Below are positions 1 to 14,500 of a stretch of DNA of 64,000 nucleotides, piece after piece. Numbering within the stretch: the first letter of the stretch is position 1; the number at the start of each line of letters is the position of its first letter. The notes under the pieces are model-generated. The model worked only from the letters and a program-made list of their open reading frames with translations, ran no database searches and was not told the origin of the DNA. The position numbers and the translations under genes are program-made. This stretch comes from Ascidia mentula (Eukaryota; Chordata; Ascidiacea; Phlebobranchia; Ascidiidae): the NCBI GenBank assembly GCA_947561715.1, contig OX387197.1, positions 8,057,001 through 8,121,000 on the forward strand. The letters run 5' to 3'.

Positions 1-2589
1 TCATTACAGGATTGTGGTTCGATAAGATCACCATCACATCCCAGGTCACCTGGCAAACCGTTTTCACACAGTCGAACCCTTTGGCGCTGACCACCTCCGC
101 AGGGTCTGCTACACGGTGTCCACGGTTCCCAGTTGTTCCAAGTTGGACAAGGCTGAAAAAGTTTAATTACCTTTGCTTTTATCTGGGTAAAAAGCTGAGC
201 AGCGCCGATCGTGCGCGAACGAATGTGATTTTGGCATGAAACTATCTGTAATATGCGTCTCACAAATTGTGAAGTAAAACTGGTGTAAAACTTACCACAT
301 CCCGACAGAAGTCAAACGCCTGGAGTAGACCAACACAACCAGCTTGACCCTGAACTCCGTTCAAACAGCGTCTGATTCTGCTTCTCACCCCTCGTCCACA
401 TGTCACGTCACAGTCAGTGTACGGGCTCCAGGGTGACCATTTTGGACAAGCCTGCGTAAATTACATGTGTTTTTTTCCTTTATTTTTGCGCATATCAGTA
501 TAATGTGATAGATCACTAACCTGTCCGTTGCAATACGAGTTTTCGATATTTTTGCCATGACAACCGGCCTGTCCAATCTCGCCAAACGCACAGATTCTTG
601 TGCGGGTTCGGAGGCCGCCTCCGCACGTGGTGCTACACGTTGTATAATTTCCCCACGGCGTCCAAGATGGACAAACCTGCGGGCAAAAAGACTCAAATAA
701 ATTTAAAAAGAAAATGCAAAATTAATATCACTGTATACTGCTATTTTTGTTGCCAGGCATACTAATTAATCAGAATTGCTCTTCTGGCACTTAGTTTCTA
801 ACGTGTTTATTGGAAACCAACGTTTCGTCTGCCATCCGGCGAGACTTCTTCAGGGTTAATAACCGCAATTCTGATTAATTAATATCACTGATTCTTAATT
901 TTGTTTAACTTCATCTGAATAGAAAAGTCAAAGCTATAATAATGCTGTTGTTCGACGTACGCACCTATCAAACCACACCGTGGTTCCGGCAAGAGAATTA
1001 TTGACAACACAAGAGCAATTATTCAAAGTGCTTGCGATAAAGCATACACGACAAACTCACATTAAAGTTGCATTCCTGTGTTGAGGCGTCAAGTCCTTCA
1101 CAACCTGCATCACCGGTACGACCGTTCATGCACCGACGAGTTTGTCGCCTTTCGCCACCGCCGCATGAGGCGCTGCACTGGCTCCACGGAGCCCAATCAC
1201 TCCAGAACGCGCAATGCTAAAAAAGACAGTTCAAGACAATTAAAATTTAACCCACAGAAAAATACAAGTTACGTTGTGCTACAAATTTGGGTCTTGTTCG
1301 TATAAATTTTTAAGCTCTGTACTTACGCCTCGAATGCACGTGACCACGGCATCAGCTTGACCTTCGCATCCGCTTTCTCCAGCTACTCCACCCACGCATT
1401 CTCTACTTCGTCTGACATCTCCCCGACCGCAAGTTACACTGCAAGACGTCCAGCTATTCCAAGAACTCCACGATGGGCAGGTCTGCGTACAAACAAGGAA
1501 TTCAAGATAACAAAATGCACAAAAGCCACTTGTGAGGTAGTTTGCTTTATCTCCTAATGGAGTTTATTTCGTTTCAATGTTGACACATGACATTTGGCGA
1601 CACAATGTTTGAGATATTATAGGTAAATTCCAAAAATTTAACTTTGCCGAAAAAGGAGTAAAAAAATCTCATGCAAAACCCAGGCAAGTTGTTTACCCCT
1701 AGATTGCATTCTCCGTTCTCCACCCTGTTTCCATTGCAGCGAAGTCCGCTGGAAGAGGAGAAAGTGCAAGTGCGCAATCTGTCCCGATATCCCGATCCAC
1801 AGCTCACCGAACAACTCGACCATTCTCCCCACGTTGCCCAAGCTGGACACTCCTACAAACCACACCTTTATTACCAAAGCAACGTTAGGCAAAAAGTGAA
1901 CGACTTACAAAGTCGTTGCACAGTTCCGCTTGACTGGGTGCGCCGACGTCACAACCTTCGGCCCCCTCATTGCCGTTAAGACAGACACGTGACCGGATGC
2001 GAGTTCCGCCTCCGCAGAATTCCGAACAAACTCCCCAAGTCAACCACGTGGACCACGTTGGACATGGCTATAACAAAACAAGTATAAAGAAAATATTTAA
2101 AAGTTTTCACATTTGTTTGTTGTCTTGTTTAAAAGTTTAAAGAAAACATGTCACAAAAGAAGAACTGAACAACACACATTGAGTGCATCATTGAAACATA
2201 CCACAGCGTTGCAATAATCCTCTGAGGAGGAAACGCCCCGACATCCCTTGCTACCGACGACACCATTAATACACGTGCGCTGCCGGGATCGAGTTCCTCC
2301 ACTACAAGATAAACTGCAAGACGACCAATCGTTCCAATCAGACCACGACGAACAAGCCTAGAAACACAAATGCATGTAACGATTTTAGCTTCCAAAATAT
2401 TCCGCATATTTCTACGGAGGAATCAGTCCATACCTCGTTGTTACAGACATCATCTTGTGTCGCAACTCCTTGACATTCGCCGTCACCCGGTCCTCCGTTC
2501 ACGCAGTTTCTGTATCGACTTGTGGTCCCCCCTCCGCACTGAGCACTGCATCCCGACCACACGCTCCAGTCATTCCAATATGGACACAA
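1..2589 (-). other. Regular TSP1 array, exons 102-110 (last one cut by window edge)
   Basis: Exons: 2434-2589, 2202-2357, 1909-2067, 1697-1852, 1327-1482, 1061-1216, 521-676, 296-451, 1-152. All are phase 0-0 single modules; the last reads [11 protein letters not shown] and stops at the window edge just after its sixth Cys, so the array may continue to the left. Intron 677-1060 (384 bp) holds a fold-back repeat; intron 2590-2895 (306 bp) shows nothing recognisable. Confidence 0.9.
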
Positions 2590-5500
2590 CTGTAAAATAC
2601 GTAAATACGTAGAAAACGGGCTCTGGTAACATAAGCGATGCAGATGGCGATCACCATATCTTCCCGATCATATGTAAACTATTATAACACGATACTGCTG
2701 ACTTCATCCCATCCTGTATTTCTTGTTTCAAATTTTGTCTTCATTACATTTGTTTTGCATACTGATTGAAGACTGTTATAACCACGAGTGTTGAAGCTAA
2801 GTATTGGGCGAGACAAAACTACTCAGCAAAGCGTGGCGAAGTAAACAGTTTCAACTAAGCCTGATGCGCATGTTGCTCCATATATCAGAACTTACTCCTT
2901 GAATACAGACAGTGGTCCTCGATTGGCTTCCGGTACATCCAATGTCTCCAACCTCACCATTAATACAAGTTCTCCTGTGGATTCGATCTCCTCGGCCACA
3001 CGTGACGCTACACGATGACCACAAACTCCAACCAGACCAGGACGGACAATCCTGTGGACAGCAATCCGTGTTAAGTTTGAATGCAAAAAATAAGTTATTT
3101 TACGAAAAGTTAGTGACGAACCGCAGGGTTGCATGAATCGTATTCTTCTGTTGATCCTACATGACATCCAATGTCACCGTAGAAACCATCCTGGCAGATC
3201 CTTGAACGGATCCTTCTTCCTCCTCCGCACGTCGCCGAACACGATCCCCAGTTCTGCCACGTGTCCCAGACTGGGCAAGGCTGGTGAACAGTTGACATGT
3301 TAACACGTGATATATATGAAGTATATGTTATACGTGCATATGCGATATCTCACACAGATTTAACATTATATGCGAAAACTGACAAAACAATGAAATAAAA
3401 AAATGTGTAATACTGTCAAACAACCGGTTGCCTTTTACACGAACGAAACGATAAAAGCCGCGCAATTCCACTAGCCACGTACCACTTGGCCACAAGCTAT
3501 GGATGCGGTTGCTTCACCAGGACATCCTCTTTCCCCGGCGACTCCGTCCACACAAACACGTGATCTCGATCTAGTTCCACCGCCGCATGTGGCGCTGCAA
3601 CCTTCCCAGTTTTGCCACACTGCCCAGTATGAACATGACTGCAAACAACATACAAAAAAGTTGGTGTTATTCATTAAGTAGGGGCACAAGCTTTTTAATC
3701 AGACTTTATGGTTGTAATGTTACTAGAAAGAGACTCACCCCTCTGTTGCAGACGTCAAAAGCTTCTCCGGCTCCTTCGCACCCGAACTCCCCAAGTTGTC
3801 CGTTAATACAAACCCTTGTGTGAATCCTCAAACCCAACCCACACGTGACGTTGCAAGATGACCACGCAGACCATTCCGAAAGGTATGGGCATGCCTATGT
3901 AAGAAACATTCATATTTATAGAGAGTCAAACCCAGGAAGCAAAGGCTTCATTAAATGGGACATTTTACGGATTAACGTGAAACAAGAAAATTATTTCCTC
4001 ATTTAATTTAATTGTAAACAATCAAGACTCACATTTATTCCACACGTTTGTTGTTCAAGCGATCGCCCGTTGCATCCTTCCGTACTGCAAGCTCTTGTCC
4101 TAACTTGCACACCTCCGCCACAAGAAGCGGTACACGCACTCCATTCGTTCCAGTCGGTGAATCTCGGACAAACCTTTAAAGTAGAAACAATTTAAGTCAC
4201 AAAAACCCGCGGTTGCATTTTCAATTCCATGGCCCAGCGAAAAACAAAAAAATGCTTTCGGAATAAAGCGAACCTAAAAATATATCCGATTAAACTTTGC
4301 CAAACATCACACTTGTTTTTGTTAAATCTCCCAAATCCGGCTGTCGGAAATGAGTAGCCCAATATACACACCTGTGAGTTGCAAAGTTCAGTCTCGTTAT
4401 TACTGCCATCGCATCCAGGATCGCCCGGGTTGCCATGGAGACAATTCCTGTAATGAATTCGCAAACCTCCGTTGCACGATGCGGAACATGGACCGAATTC
4501 GTACCAGTTTGTCCAAGATGGACACGCCTGACGAAGAAAGCAAGGTTCGTAACCAACTTTATCGGTAATCGCGAACACGCTCGCAACTTTTACTTACTTG
4601 TATGTTGCATTCGATTTCTTCAGTCAAAGTACCATCGCATTTTCCAGCCACGCACGCACGTGACCTGCTTTGGACTCCCCCGCCACATGTAGCGCTGCAG
4701 TCACTCCATGGAGAGAAGTCGGAGATAATCGGACAAGGCTGTAACAAAAATTGTATTACATGAAAGAAGCAGAAGAGCCACACTGATCATCAATATTAAG
4801 TTACTTTTTAACCTATAGTGAATAATTTGGGTAACTATTTAATGCAAACTGTTGTGAAATTAAGACAAGACTTGTCTTAATAGGCATGTGCCAGTGGCGG
4901 TGCGCGGGTTGCCCTGGGCTTTGCGCGCTCTACGCTTGCTTGGGTGGTTGGCTGTGTGCTGTCGCGCACGTGTTCTGTTGGTGTAGTTTTTAGTTCTCGT
5001 CCAGGTGTGTGTGCTGTTTTCTTTCGACCAATGTGTTTTTCAGTTGTTCCTCAGTTACAGTGACTTAAAGCCTCATTTAGCAAATAAACAATTAACATCA
5101 TAACACAAACAAATATATACTTCTCGGATTGCATTAGAGGTAATTTGTTTTCATTTGGACAACTGACTGTCTTTTTAAAAACATATTTTCATCCTAGAAA
5201 CAGGGTGAACATATTACCTGTGTGTTGCAAGCCCCGAGATCGTCTCCAGGTCCCTCACAGTCATTTTCACCAGGCCTGCCGTTGACACAAACACGTTGTC
5301 GTGTGTAACTTCCCCCGTCACATGTGCGCGTACACTGAGACCACGATCCCCAGTGACTCCAGTATGGACAGTTCTACAAAATGTTACCGTTTTGCCAGAA
5401 AAGTTCCATTTCTTCTAAAATGCAACAAAAACAACAAAGGGCGCTTTCAAAAAAACTTACTCCGATTTCGCAAATGTCGGTCTCTGTATTTGGTCCTCTA

Positions 5501-8500
5501 CATCCACCCGATTCGCTTGAACAAACTCGAGTCCTGAAAATTTCCCCGAAGCCGCAGGTGGTTGAACAAACGCTCCAGGAACTCCAATCCCCGTAGGTCG
5601 GACAATTCTGTCAAATAAATAAGTTTTTTTTTCATTTATTCTTTTAAAAACAACAAAAGACAACAATTGGTTACTGGGAAAACATTATGCTAAAGCGTTG
5701 CACAGCTTTATTGCGTTGCAAAGTTAAGACTGACTCGTGGAGTCAACAGCAGCAAAAGAGAAACGCGGCGAAAAAGGCAATTAATCCTCTTCGCTAAAAT
5801 GCGGTAAAGTGAGCGCTACAATGCCTTAATAGATCAATGCACAACCGTTTCCTTACCACTGAGTTGCAAGTAACGTAATCTACACCGGGACCAATACATC
5901 CTGGCACTCCCATGATTCCACCACTGCATGATCTGGTGCGTTCCTGATTGCCACCACCACACGTCTTGCTGCAAGACGACCAATCGCTCCAATTTTCCCA
6001 AACTGGGCAAGCCTGCAAAGAATAAACAACAAAATTAGATAAGATGGGTATGTTTTTGTTGAATGTTGAATTGTTGAATAACAGGCGAAACGTCGGTGAA
6101 TAAAGTTACGTTTTATCTTTGCCAGAAGAACAGATTATTAAGTTACAATATGCCTGGCAGCAACAAAAACATTATAAAGATGGGTATGAGTTGCATGAAG
6201 GTAGCTAACGAATAAAACAAGTTTATTGAGTCAAAAATCGGTACCCCTTGGTAGTCACCACGTTGTATTTTAATAACGAGTTGATTTTCTGCCACTGTGT
6301 TTAACGACATATGCGCTTACCCTGACGTTGCAGTTTCCTGTTTCTGTGTCGTCACCGTCGCAGAACTGCTCCAAAATAGGATTAGCGTTGAGGCAAGATC
6401 TGCTTCTTGATCTGATTCCTCCACCGCAAGACACACTGCACTCTCTCCATGGTGACCAGTACGTCCATCTCGGACAGGGCTAAGGTAACAAGATTTGTTA
6501 TTTGCAAGCGAAAATAAACGAATGAAACTTGGCAGAGGAAAGTTTACAAAAAAAATTATTATGTAAATATAAGGTTTACAGGCTTCGCAGCCAGGGCATT
6601 GCAGCCAAGCTGGAATCAGTATGTAGAAATATGTGTTTGAATTAATGACACGTAATATGTGTAAATTTATTTCCTTTACATTTCATGAAAAAAACGACAG
6701 TTGTCTGTAATAGCGCAATTGATTAAACCCGATTTTACCGTTTCGTTGCAGGATTCCTCCTCGCGGCTGTGACCGTTGCATCCACCGAACGAGGTACAAG
6801 ATCTCGATCTAATCCGAACACCTCCGTCGCAAGTTGCGTCACATACTGACCACGTGACCCATTCTCGCCATACAGGGCACTCCTGCGAAAATGCAAAACA
6901 ATTTGTTGCAGTAAAAGTGTAACCTGAAAACACTACCGGGCTTATCCACACCAACCTGGGAATTACAAGCAATTTCCTCATAATTCAGTCCGTCGCATCC
7001 AGAGTTTCCAGGGCGTCCGTTGATGCATGACCGAGCACGTGACTGGTAGCCGTTACCACAAGATCTCGAGCATTGCGACCATGCATCCCACGATCCCCAT
7101 TCCGGACAAGCCTGTGGCCACAAACCGATCAGAACCGACATATACGAAGACGTCACTTGCAGGACCCACTTACCCTGTCGTTGCATGTAGCGGAATCCGA
7201 CGAGCTTCCCGCACATCCAGCTTGTCCGGCTAACCCGTTGATGCACTGACGTGTCCTAGTTGTGCCGCCCGAACCACAGCTTGCACTGCACTGACTCCAG
7301 AAACCCCAGCTTGACCAGTAGGGACAGGCCTATAAGTCACGGCAGGTTTTAAAAGTGTAATATGAAACTGTCCATAAACAACCAAAACTTTGCCTAGCGT
7401 TCGTACGTTAAACTAAAAATATTTGTGATGACACTGCTAAGAGATTTTAAACAGCGTTTCTACATCTTCACACTTTAGTTTCTGATACAAAGCAATTCAA
7501 CAAACAACTGAAATCAAGTTGTCACTACGCCTGTAACACCCTACTTACCAAACCATTACAAAACTGGTCGACGGTTGTGGGACCGTGACATCCGTAGTCA
7601 CCAGGATTACCATTGTTGCAAACTCTGCTGTGAGATCGCCTTCCTCCACCGCATGAAGTTGAACATTCGGTCCAGTTTCCCCAGGCTCCCCAGCTCGGAC
7701 AATTCTGTGGAGTTCATCGGCGTTTACAGCAAGAAATATTGTATTTCTGTGGAGTTTTGTTTTTACCTGGATCTGGCAGTTTCTCCTGTCCGTGCCTTCG
7801 CCTTCACACCCAACTCCAGCAACTCCTTTAATGCACTGTCGGGTTTTCATCTGAATTCCTCCACCGCAGCTAACTGAGCAAGTACTCCACTCAGACCAGT
7901 CGTTCCAGAAAGGACAGTTCTAAACAAAAACAACACTTTCATCAAACTACCCGTGACAACAACTGTTTTGCCTTTTTGTTAGATACCTTGCCTTTGAAAA
8001 AGCTTATAATGGGGGAAGTTAATAGCGTTAACAATAAAACGGTTTGAAATTCTAAATCCAATACGCAGCACTCACTCCTCTAATGCAGTCCTCAGTCTGT
8101 GAGTTTGATCCTTGACATGTGTGATCTTCATTGCCGTTAACACAACTTCGCTCGCGCGTTCTGCTACCACGTCCGCAGTCACTGCTGCATTGAGACCAGT
8201 TGACCCATTCGCTCCAATATGCACAAGGCTGATAAAAGTACAATTTGGTGATAAGTGCACGATTCTTTACAAAGCAAGGATAATTGGTAATTAAAATATA
8301 CAAACAAAAATACATTTTTCCACTTGGCCAAGTGTATTTTACTTAACTTACTCTGCTGTTACATTCTTCTTGTTCCTTTGAGTTGCCTACATCACACCCT
8401 ATGTCTCCAGGGTAACCGTTCTGGCAATTTCTCTCGCGGCGACGTAAACCTCCGCCACAAGGGGCGCTGCAGCCGGTCCAGTCGCTCCATTCCTCCCAGA

Positions 8501-11500
8501 GCGGACAATTCTTTGCAACAAAATGTTAATTAAAAACAGTCAAAACCTCAAAAATTGGACATTCACTCATCACAGCTGATTTGCCAATGCCTTGCATATT
8601 GTTAAATTTCCATTAAAATACGGCACTGAGACACAATTTTTACAGATATGTCACCTTATTGTTATTGTCCAGTAAACTTTCAAATTTAAATTTTTGTTCA
8701 GCGGCAATATCCAAGGACTTTCATTTTTTCTCATTTACATCCGGTTTAGATAAAAAGTATACGTTCAAGACAGCCAAGTGCACATTAAAATATTTCCGCT
8801 TTGAAATTACCATCTCATTGCAAAGTCTGCTCATGATTCTAGATCCTTCGCAAGTGAGTTCCAGCAGCGGGTTTTCATTATTACAAGTCCTCACGCGTGT
8901 TTTAAGTCCACCGGCGCACGTGACAGAGCAGGTTGTCCACTGCCCCCAGCCAGACCATGTTGGACACGTCTGTAATCAACAAGAGTCGTTACATTGCTTG
9001 AAGTTCCTTGAGCTGCATTTTTTTCGAAAACCGGTGCTCACCTCTGAGTTACAGAAATCATCTTGGGTGGTTTCCCCGCTGCATCCAATCACTCCAGGGA
9101 ATCCGAATTGGCATTCTCGTGTTCTGTGACGTATTGCTCCACCACACGCAACTTCACAGGCGTCCCAAGATGTCCATTGTCTCCACGAAGGGCAAACCTA
9201 TCATGGGAAAGGGGTAGCACAATTTTAGTTAAATGTACGTTGCAAACTTATTTCGGATATAACCACAAAACACGTATTCGCGTTTGGATAACAAGTTAAT
9301 ACGGAATACCAACATATGACAACAATAAGTAGTTGTTTTATTACCAGGAGGAAAGTTTGTTTTGTTTACCTGGTCGTTGCAACTTTCCAGCTGGTTGAGG
9401 TTTCCTTCGCACGTCTGTTCAAACAGAGTGTTGTCATTGATACAAAGACGGGATCGTGACCGTGTTCCGCTTCCGCATGTTTCCGTGCATTGGCTCCAAG
9501 AACTCCACTCGGTGAGGTAGGGACAATACTTCGTAATCACAACATAATTGCATTGAAATTCCATTATATTTTAAAAAGGTACAAAACGACTTGACTATAG
9601 CGTGGGTAAATTGGCATATAATAGAAATAACACCAAAGCTGCTCTGATGAGACATATTATGTTGAAACAGTGGCCCTGTCTGCACCTCACTGTAAATATG
9701 TCGCGTCAATAAAAACTAAACTTACTCCTCTGATGCAGGATTCCTCCATATATGCAGGACCATTGCATCCCGGTTCTCCGATCACTCCATCAGCACAATC
9801 TCTCGATCTTCTTCTGGTTCCGCGACCACAAGTCTGACTGCACTGCGACCACGCTGTCCATCCCAACCAAGACGGGCAGTTCTGCTCAAACATTTAGTTG
9901 AATTCACCGAACTGCAACGCAACTCAGCAAAGTGTGAAAAGCTTAGAATTGATAACCTTGAATAGAAAAGCCATGTCCAGCAAACTAGCTTTGGCTTTTC
10001 TGTTTAAAGTTCTAAACTCCAAGCTTTTCGTACATTGGTCGCCGTTATGAAGTATTTACCGTGCGAAAACTTCGCAGGCCTGAACATTCACATATTAAAT
10101 TGGCCAAGACAAAGTCTAATGCCACTGTACAGGTTTGCCACTGTACCTTGACGTAGGAAAGCATATTTCCGTGTTAAAAAATAGTGAAACGAACGTAGCT
10201 CAGCAGTTTGGTTACATTTTGAATCGTAACACAGCGCATTGACGACAAAAAAACATAAAATCCCTGACAACACTTTAGTGAAACAGGTAGCAGCGGTTAT
10301 TACCTCGGTGCTGCAATTGCGATACTGATCCCTGGATCCGGGACAGGGCATGCCTCCCCTCGCAATGCATACACGAATTCGGCGACTCGATCCCCCACCA
10401 CAAGAGGCGCTACAAGCCTGCCATTGTCCCCACTCGGCCCAAGATGGACAAAGCTGCAAATTAAACAAGAGCATGATTCAATGTTGATGGAAAACCGTGC
10501 AAGCCACATTATGTACGAGTTAAACAAACCTGCGTAGCACAAACTTGAATATCGTCGGCGTTCCCTGAGCAAGTAAGGCCGCCTGACCCATCGTTGACAC
10601 AAGTTCGTGAGCGAGATCTTGTTCCGGACCCGCATTTGACGCTGCACCCACTCCAAGTCGTCCAAGTACTCCAGTATGGACAAACCTGAACCAATTTATA
10701 AAATGGTTAAAGAACATGCACTCGTGTATTTTCTTGTATTTGAAAACTGGCAAGGTTTGCTTTTAGCCAAACTTACGTGACCGTTGCAGAATCTCTCTTC
10801 GCTTGCGGGGCCGTAACAACCGTCGCCAAGAGGTCCACCATTTACGCAGATACGTGACCTGGCCATGACGCCTCCACCACAAACTTCACTGCAGTTGCTG
10901 AACGGAGACCATTCCGACCAAAAGGGACAAGCCTTCGAAGAGTTGACACGTGTTATAAAAATGAAACGGGTCAGGAATTCGTCGCACTGCACTTACTCCC
11001 AGAGGACAATTTGACATCTCTCTTGCAGGATTAGGACAGCCCGGACCTCCAGCGACTCCGTTAATGCAGTTTCGCTCTCTGTAGCGGTTTGCTTCACCGC
11101 ATGTTGTGTTGCAGCTGCTCCATTGCGACCAGAACGTCCAGTAAGGACAGTGCTGAAATATGATTGTAAATTAGTATGGATAATAAATACGTCTAGGCGG
11201 TCCTGCCTTTTAAAAAATTAAGTGTAAATAATCAAGGTTTATGTAAGCGCAGTGTTTTCAGTGGTGGTTGTAGGACAAATCTAGCCTTGAATGGTAACAT
11301 ACCCCTCGCACACAAAGCTCTTCATCGTCAATATGACCGATGCAACCTCGTACGCCCACATCACCGTTGATGCAGTTGCGGGATCTGCTTCGCTTGCCTT
11401 GGCCACAAGTCACCGTGCAAGCCGACCATTCTGACCAATTAGAGAATTCCGGGCACGCCTGAAAAAGGAAAGCAAGCATAAACTCAACAAGATGAATTTC

Positions 11501-14500
11501 TCTATCCACAGTCGAAAGACCCACGGAGAAGAAAAGGCTTTTATTACAGAACAAAAGATTAGTAGAAATACCTGCTCGTTACAAGATGCAGTGAGCTCAC
11601 GTGAATCTGTACATCCCACCATCCCGAAAGAACCGAAGACACATCTTCGTACTCGAGAAGTTGATCCGCCTCCACATGAGCGACTGCACGATGACCAAGA
11701 TCCCCACTCACTGTACGTCGGGCAGTTCTGGGACATATGACGTGTCACACGGTAATTGTACTTTCCAAGAGGACTTTTTCGAAAACCCGAAAACTTGTCA
11801 CAAAATTAGTCTAATCAACTCATATGCCACAATTGCTGTAGAGGCAGGAACTCTATTTTTGGCAATCTCGTTGTATCGGTAAAAAACCTGCATTGTTCTT
11901 TTCGTTGGCCTGAACTAACCTTGTCGTTACATGCTTGATCTTCCAACAAAGCGCCGATGCATCCAATCTCGCCAACTTCGCCGTTCACGCAAATTCGAGC
12001 TCGTTCCTGGGATCCACCTCCGCACGTGACTCCACACGCTCCCCACTGACTCCACGGAGAGAAGTAGGGGCAAGCCTAAAGACGACAAGCCATCAGTTGT
12101 ACAACACAGACGAAATACCAGCACATAACAAAACTTGAAACATGTCAAGAATTATCGTATGTGCTTTCACACTCCTGCTGGCCAGTTCTGTTAGAGATTT
12201 TTGTACGCGGAGCGGGCTTAAGGCAGGAGTGAGCTTTTTATCGGTTTTTAATCCCCCCTTTGTGTTTTTTTTTCACAATTACTGATGGCACTGTTTATCC
12301 AAATGTATTTGTCTGTTAGAAAGCCGACCGCTTTTATCGTCGGAAAGTAACGTTTTCAATTAAGGTCAGTGTTTCCCAATCAACAAATAATGTAGCTCTG
12401 TTTAGGGTATAGCTTCAAAAAAAATTGGGAATATGTGGTGTATGGCAAAAGGTCGAAATCGTTGTTGGGAAAGAATGGGGATTGATCTGGAATTAGTTAA
12501 CAAAAATGTCCAGAAAGAAAGAAGGGTTTTGAGTTGTTTTTAGGACGTACTCAGACTATCATCAAAAGGGTATACTATCAAAATTTTAGAGTCTTGGTTG
12601 CGTACCTGTCCGTTACAGTATTCGTCTTCTTCAATGGCACCAACGCATCCTCTATCATTAGGTTCGCCATCCATACAGATTCTTGTATGAGTTCGAGTAC
12701 CTCCGCCACAGGTGGCGCTACACGATCCCCATTCCGTCCATTGCGACCAAGACGGACAAGGCTGCCAAAAAAAAGCAGGTGTTTATTTATCTATCGTATG
12801 TGACCCGTACTAAGGAGACGACGTTCGAAACAAAATTCAGCAAAATTCGATCAATCTCACCGAGTTATTGCAAGTTCTTTCCTCGACGGGTGCCCCCTCA
12901 CAATCCACCTCAGATATTCCATATTCACATTTTCTTTTACGTGATTGGTCGCCCCCGCCACATGTAACACTACACTTGCTCCAGTTCGACCACTCCGTGT
13001 AAAACGAACATTCCTGCGCAATTCGCGTTTTGAATTTATTCAAAGAGGCTTCTTGGACGTGATGATGTGTGCATTGATTTTCTCAGAGAAACATTAGTTT
13101 TTCAATGTACACTTACGATAAGTTACAATCAAAGAAACTTGCCTTTCAGTTTGAACTAATGATTGCTTGTTTGTTAACAATAAAATTTTAGGTATGTGGG
13201 GGCCAGCGTTTGTGACGTAATGTCAGGTTTTGTGAAATAAATGTACACTAACTTTTGCAATCGGACAAATACATTACTATAAACACAAAAAAAATACTAC
13301 AAAAAACTGTACTGTATGTAAACCAACACTTAGGAACAAAGGCAATTATAATGTATTGTTATCAGCAACTCACGCCAACGACGCAATCTTCAAAGTCCTC
13401 AGTTGCACCGACGCAATCACCGATAACTCCCGGCGTTTCACTCGAACACACTCTGGCCCTCAGGCGATTTCCGCGTCCGCATGAAACACTACAAATCGAC
13501 CATGCTCCCCAACCGTTCCAAGCCGCACATTCCTACAAAGCAGTTTACAACCCGGTAGTAACGTTGCAATTGTCACAAATCAATAACGGGGATGTTTGAG
13601 CAAAGAGTTGAAGGTCAAATTTAAGTTGAAGGTCAAGTTCAAGTTCAAGGTCAAATTCTAGTTCAAATATATGACGGAAGTTTTTAATTGTGTCTTTCGG
13701 AAATTATTTTTTGTCGATTATGTTATCCATTGTATCATGATCAATTTTCAAACGGTCCGATCTCAGCGTACGAATAACTTAGCAAATACTACAGGCAGCT
13801 AAGAAAACGTCCTTTTTATGGAACACATTAAATTTTTGATTTGTCATTGAGGCAGTTTCAACATAAATAACATACGCCATCGTTGCAGCTTTCCATGTCG
13901 TCACTGTTTCCAGAACACCCAAGGAAATGACTTTCATCCACCTTATTACATACACGTGACCTGCTTCGATAACCTCCGCCACAATCTTTAGAGCATTCAT
14001 TCCACGATTGCCAGTTTGACCAAGTAGGACAACTCTGCACAAAAAGTGATATCATTATATATTGTGAAAACGTTTATCGAGTTTAATTTTTCCGATATTT
14101 CGCTTTTTGTATTATTTTGCTTTGTGCTGTTTACTTTCATTTTGTTATTTTCTTTGCACGATACGCACTCACACAACCCCATACAAACTTACAAAACTGT
14201 TACAATTTTCCACTTCGGTCGACAATCCTTCCTCGCATGTGAGAACGTCTACACTGTTAACACAAACTCTGCTTCTGGATCGGCTTCCACCGCCACATCT
14301 CTGTGTGCAGGAGCTCCAAAATCCCCACAGAGTCCAAAAAGGACAAGCCTGTATAAAGCATTAGCGTTTACTGATCAAGATCGTTGCACAGGTATTGACC
14401 AGGCATTTTTTAGATTTACGAAAAGTTAACGTTTATGCGCAATATCACATGACTGAATACTGCAGTTGCAAAATTCAAACATTTCTTACGTTTCCGTTGC

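Noticed and set aside
8659..9129. 156-codon open frame on the plus strand
   Set aside because: It is antisense to TSP1 exons 8811-8969 and 9042-9197, whose splice sites and cysteine pattern explain the sequence; no start context or domain.
14046..14429. 127-codon plus-strand frame with a hydrophobic start
   Set aside because: It covers an intron plus the antisense of exon 14193-14348; hydrophobicity comes from T-rich intron DNA.
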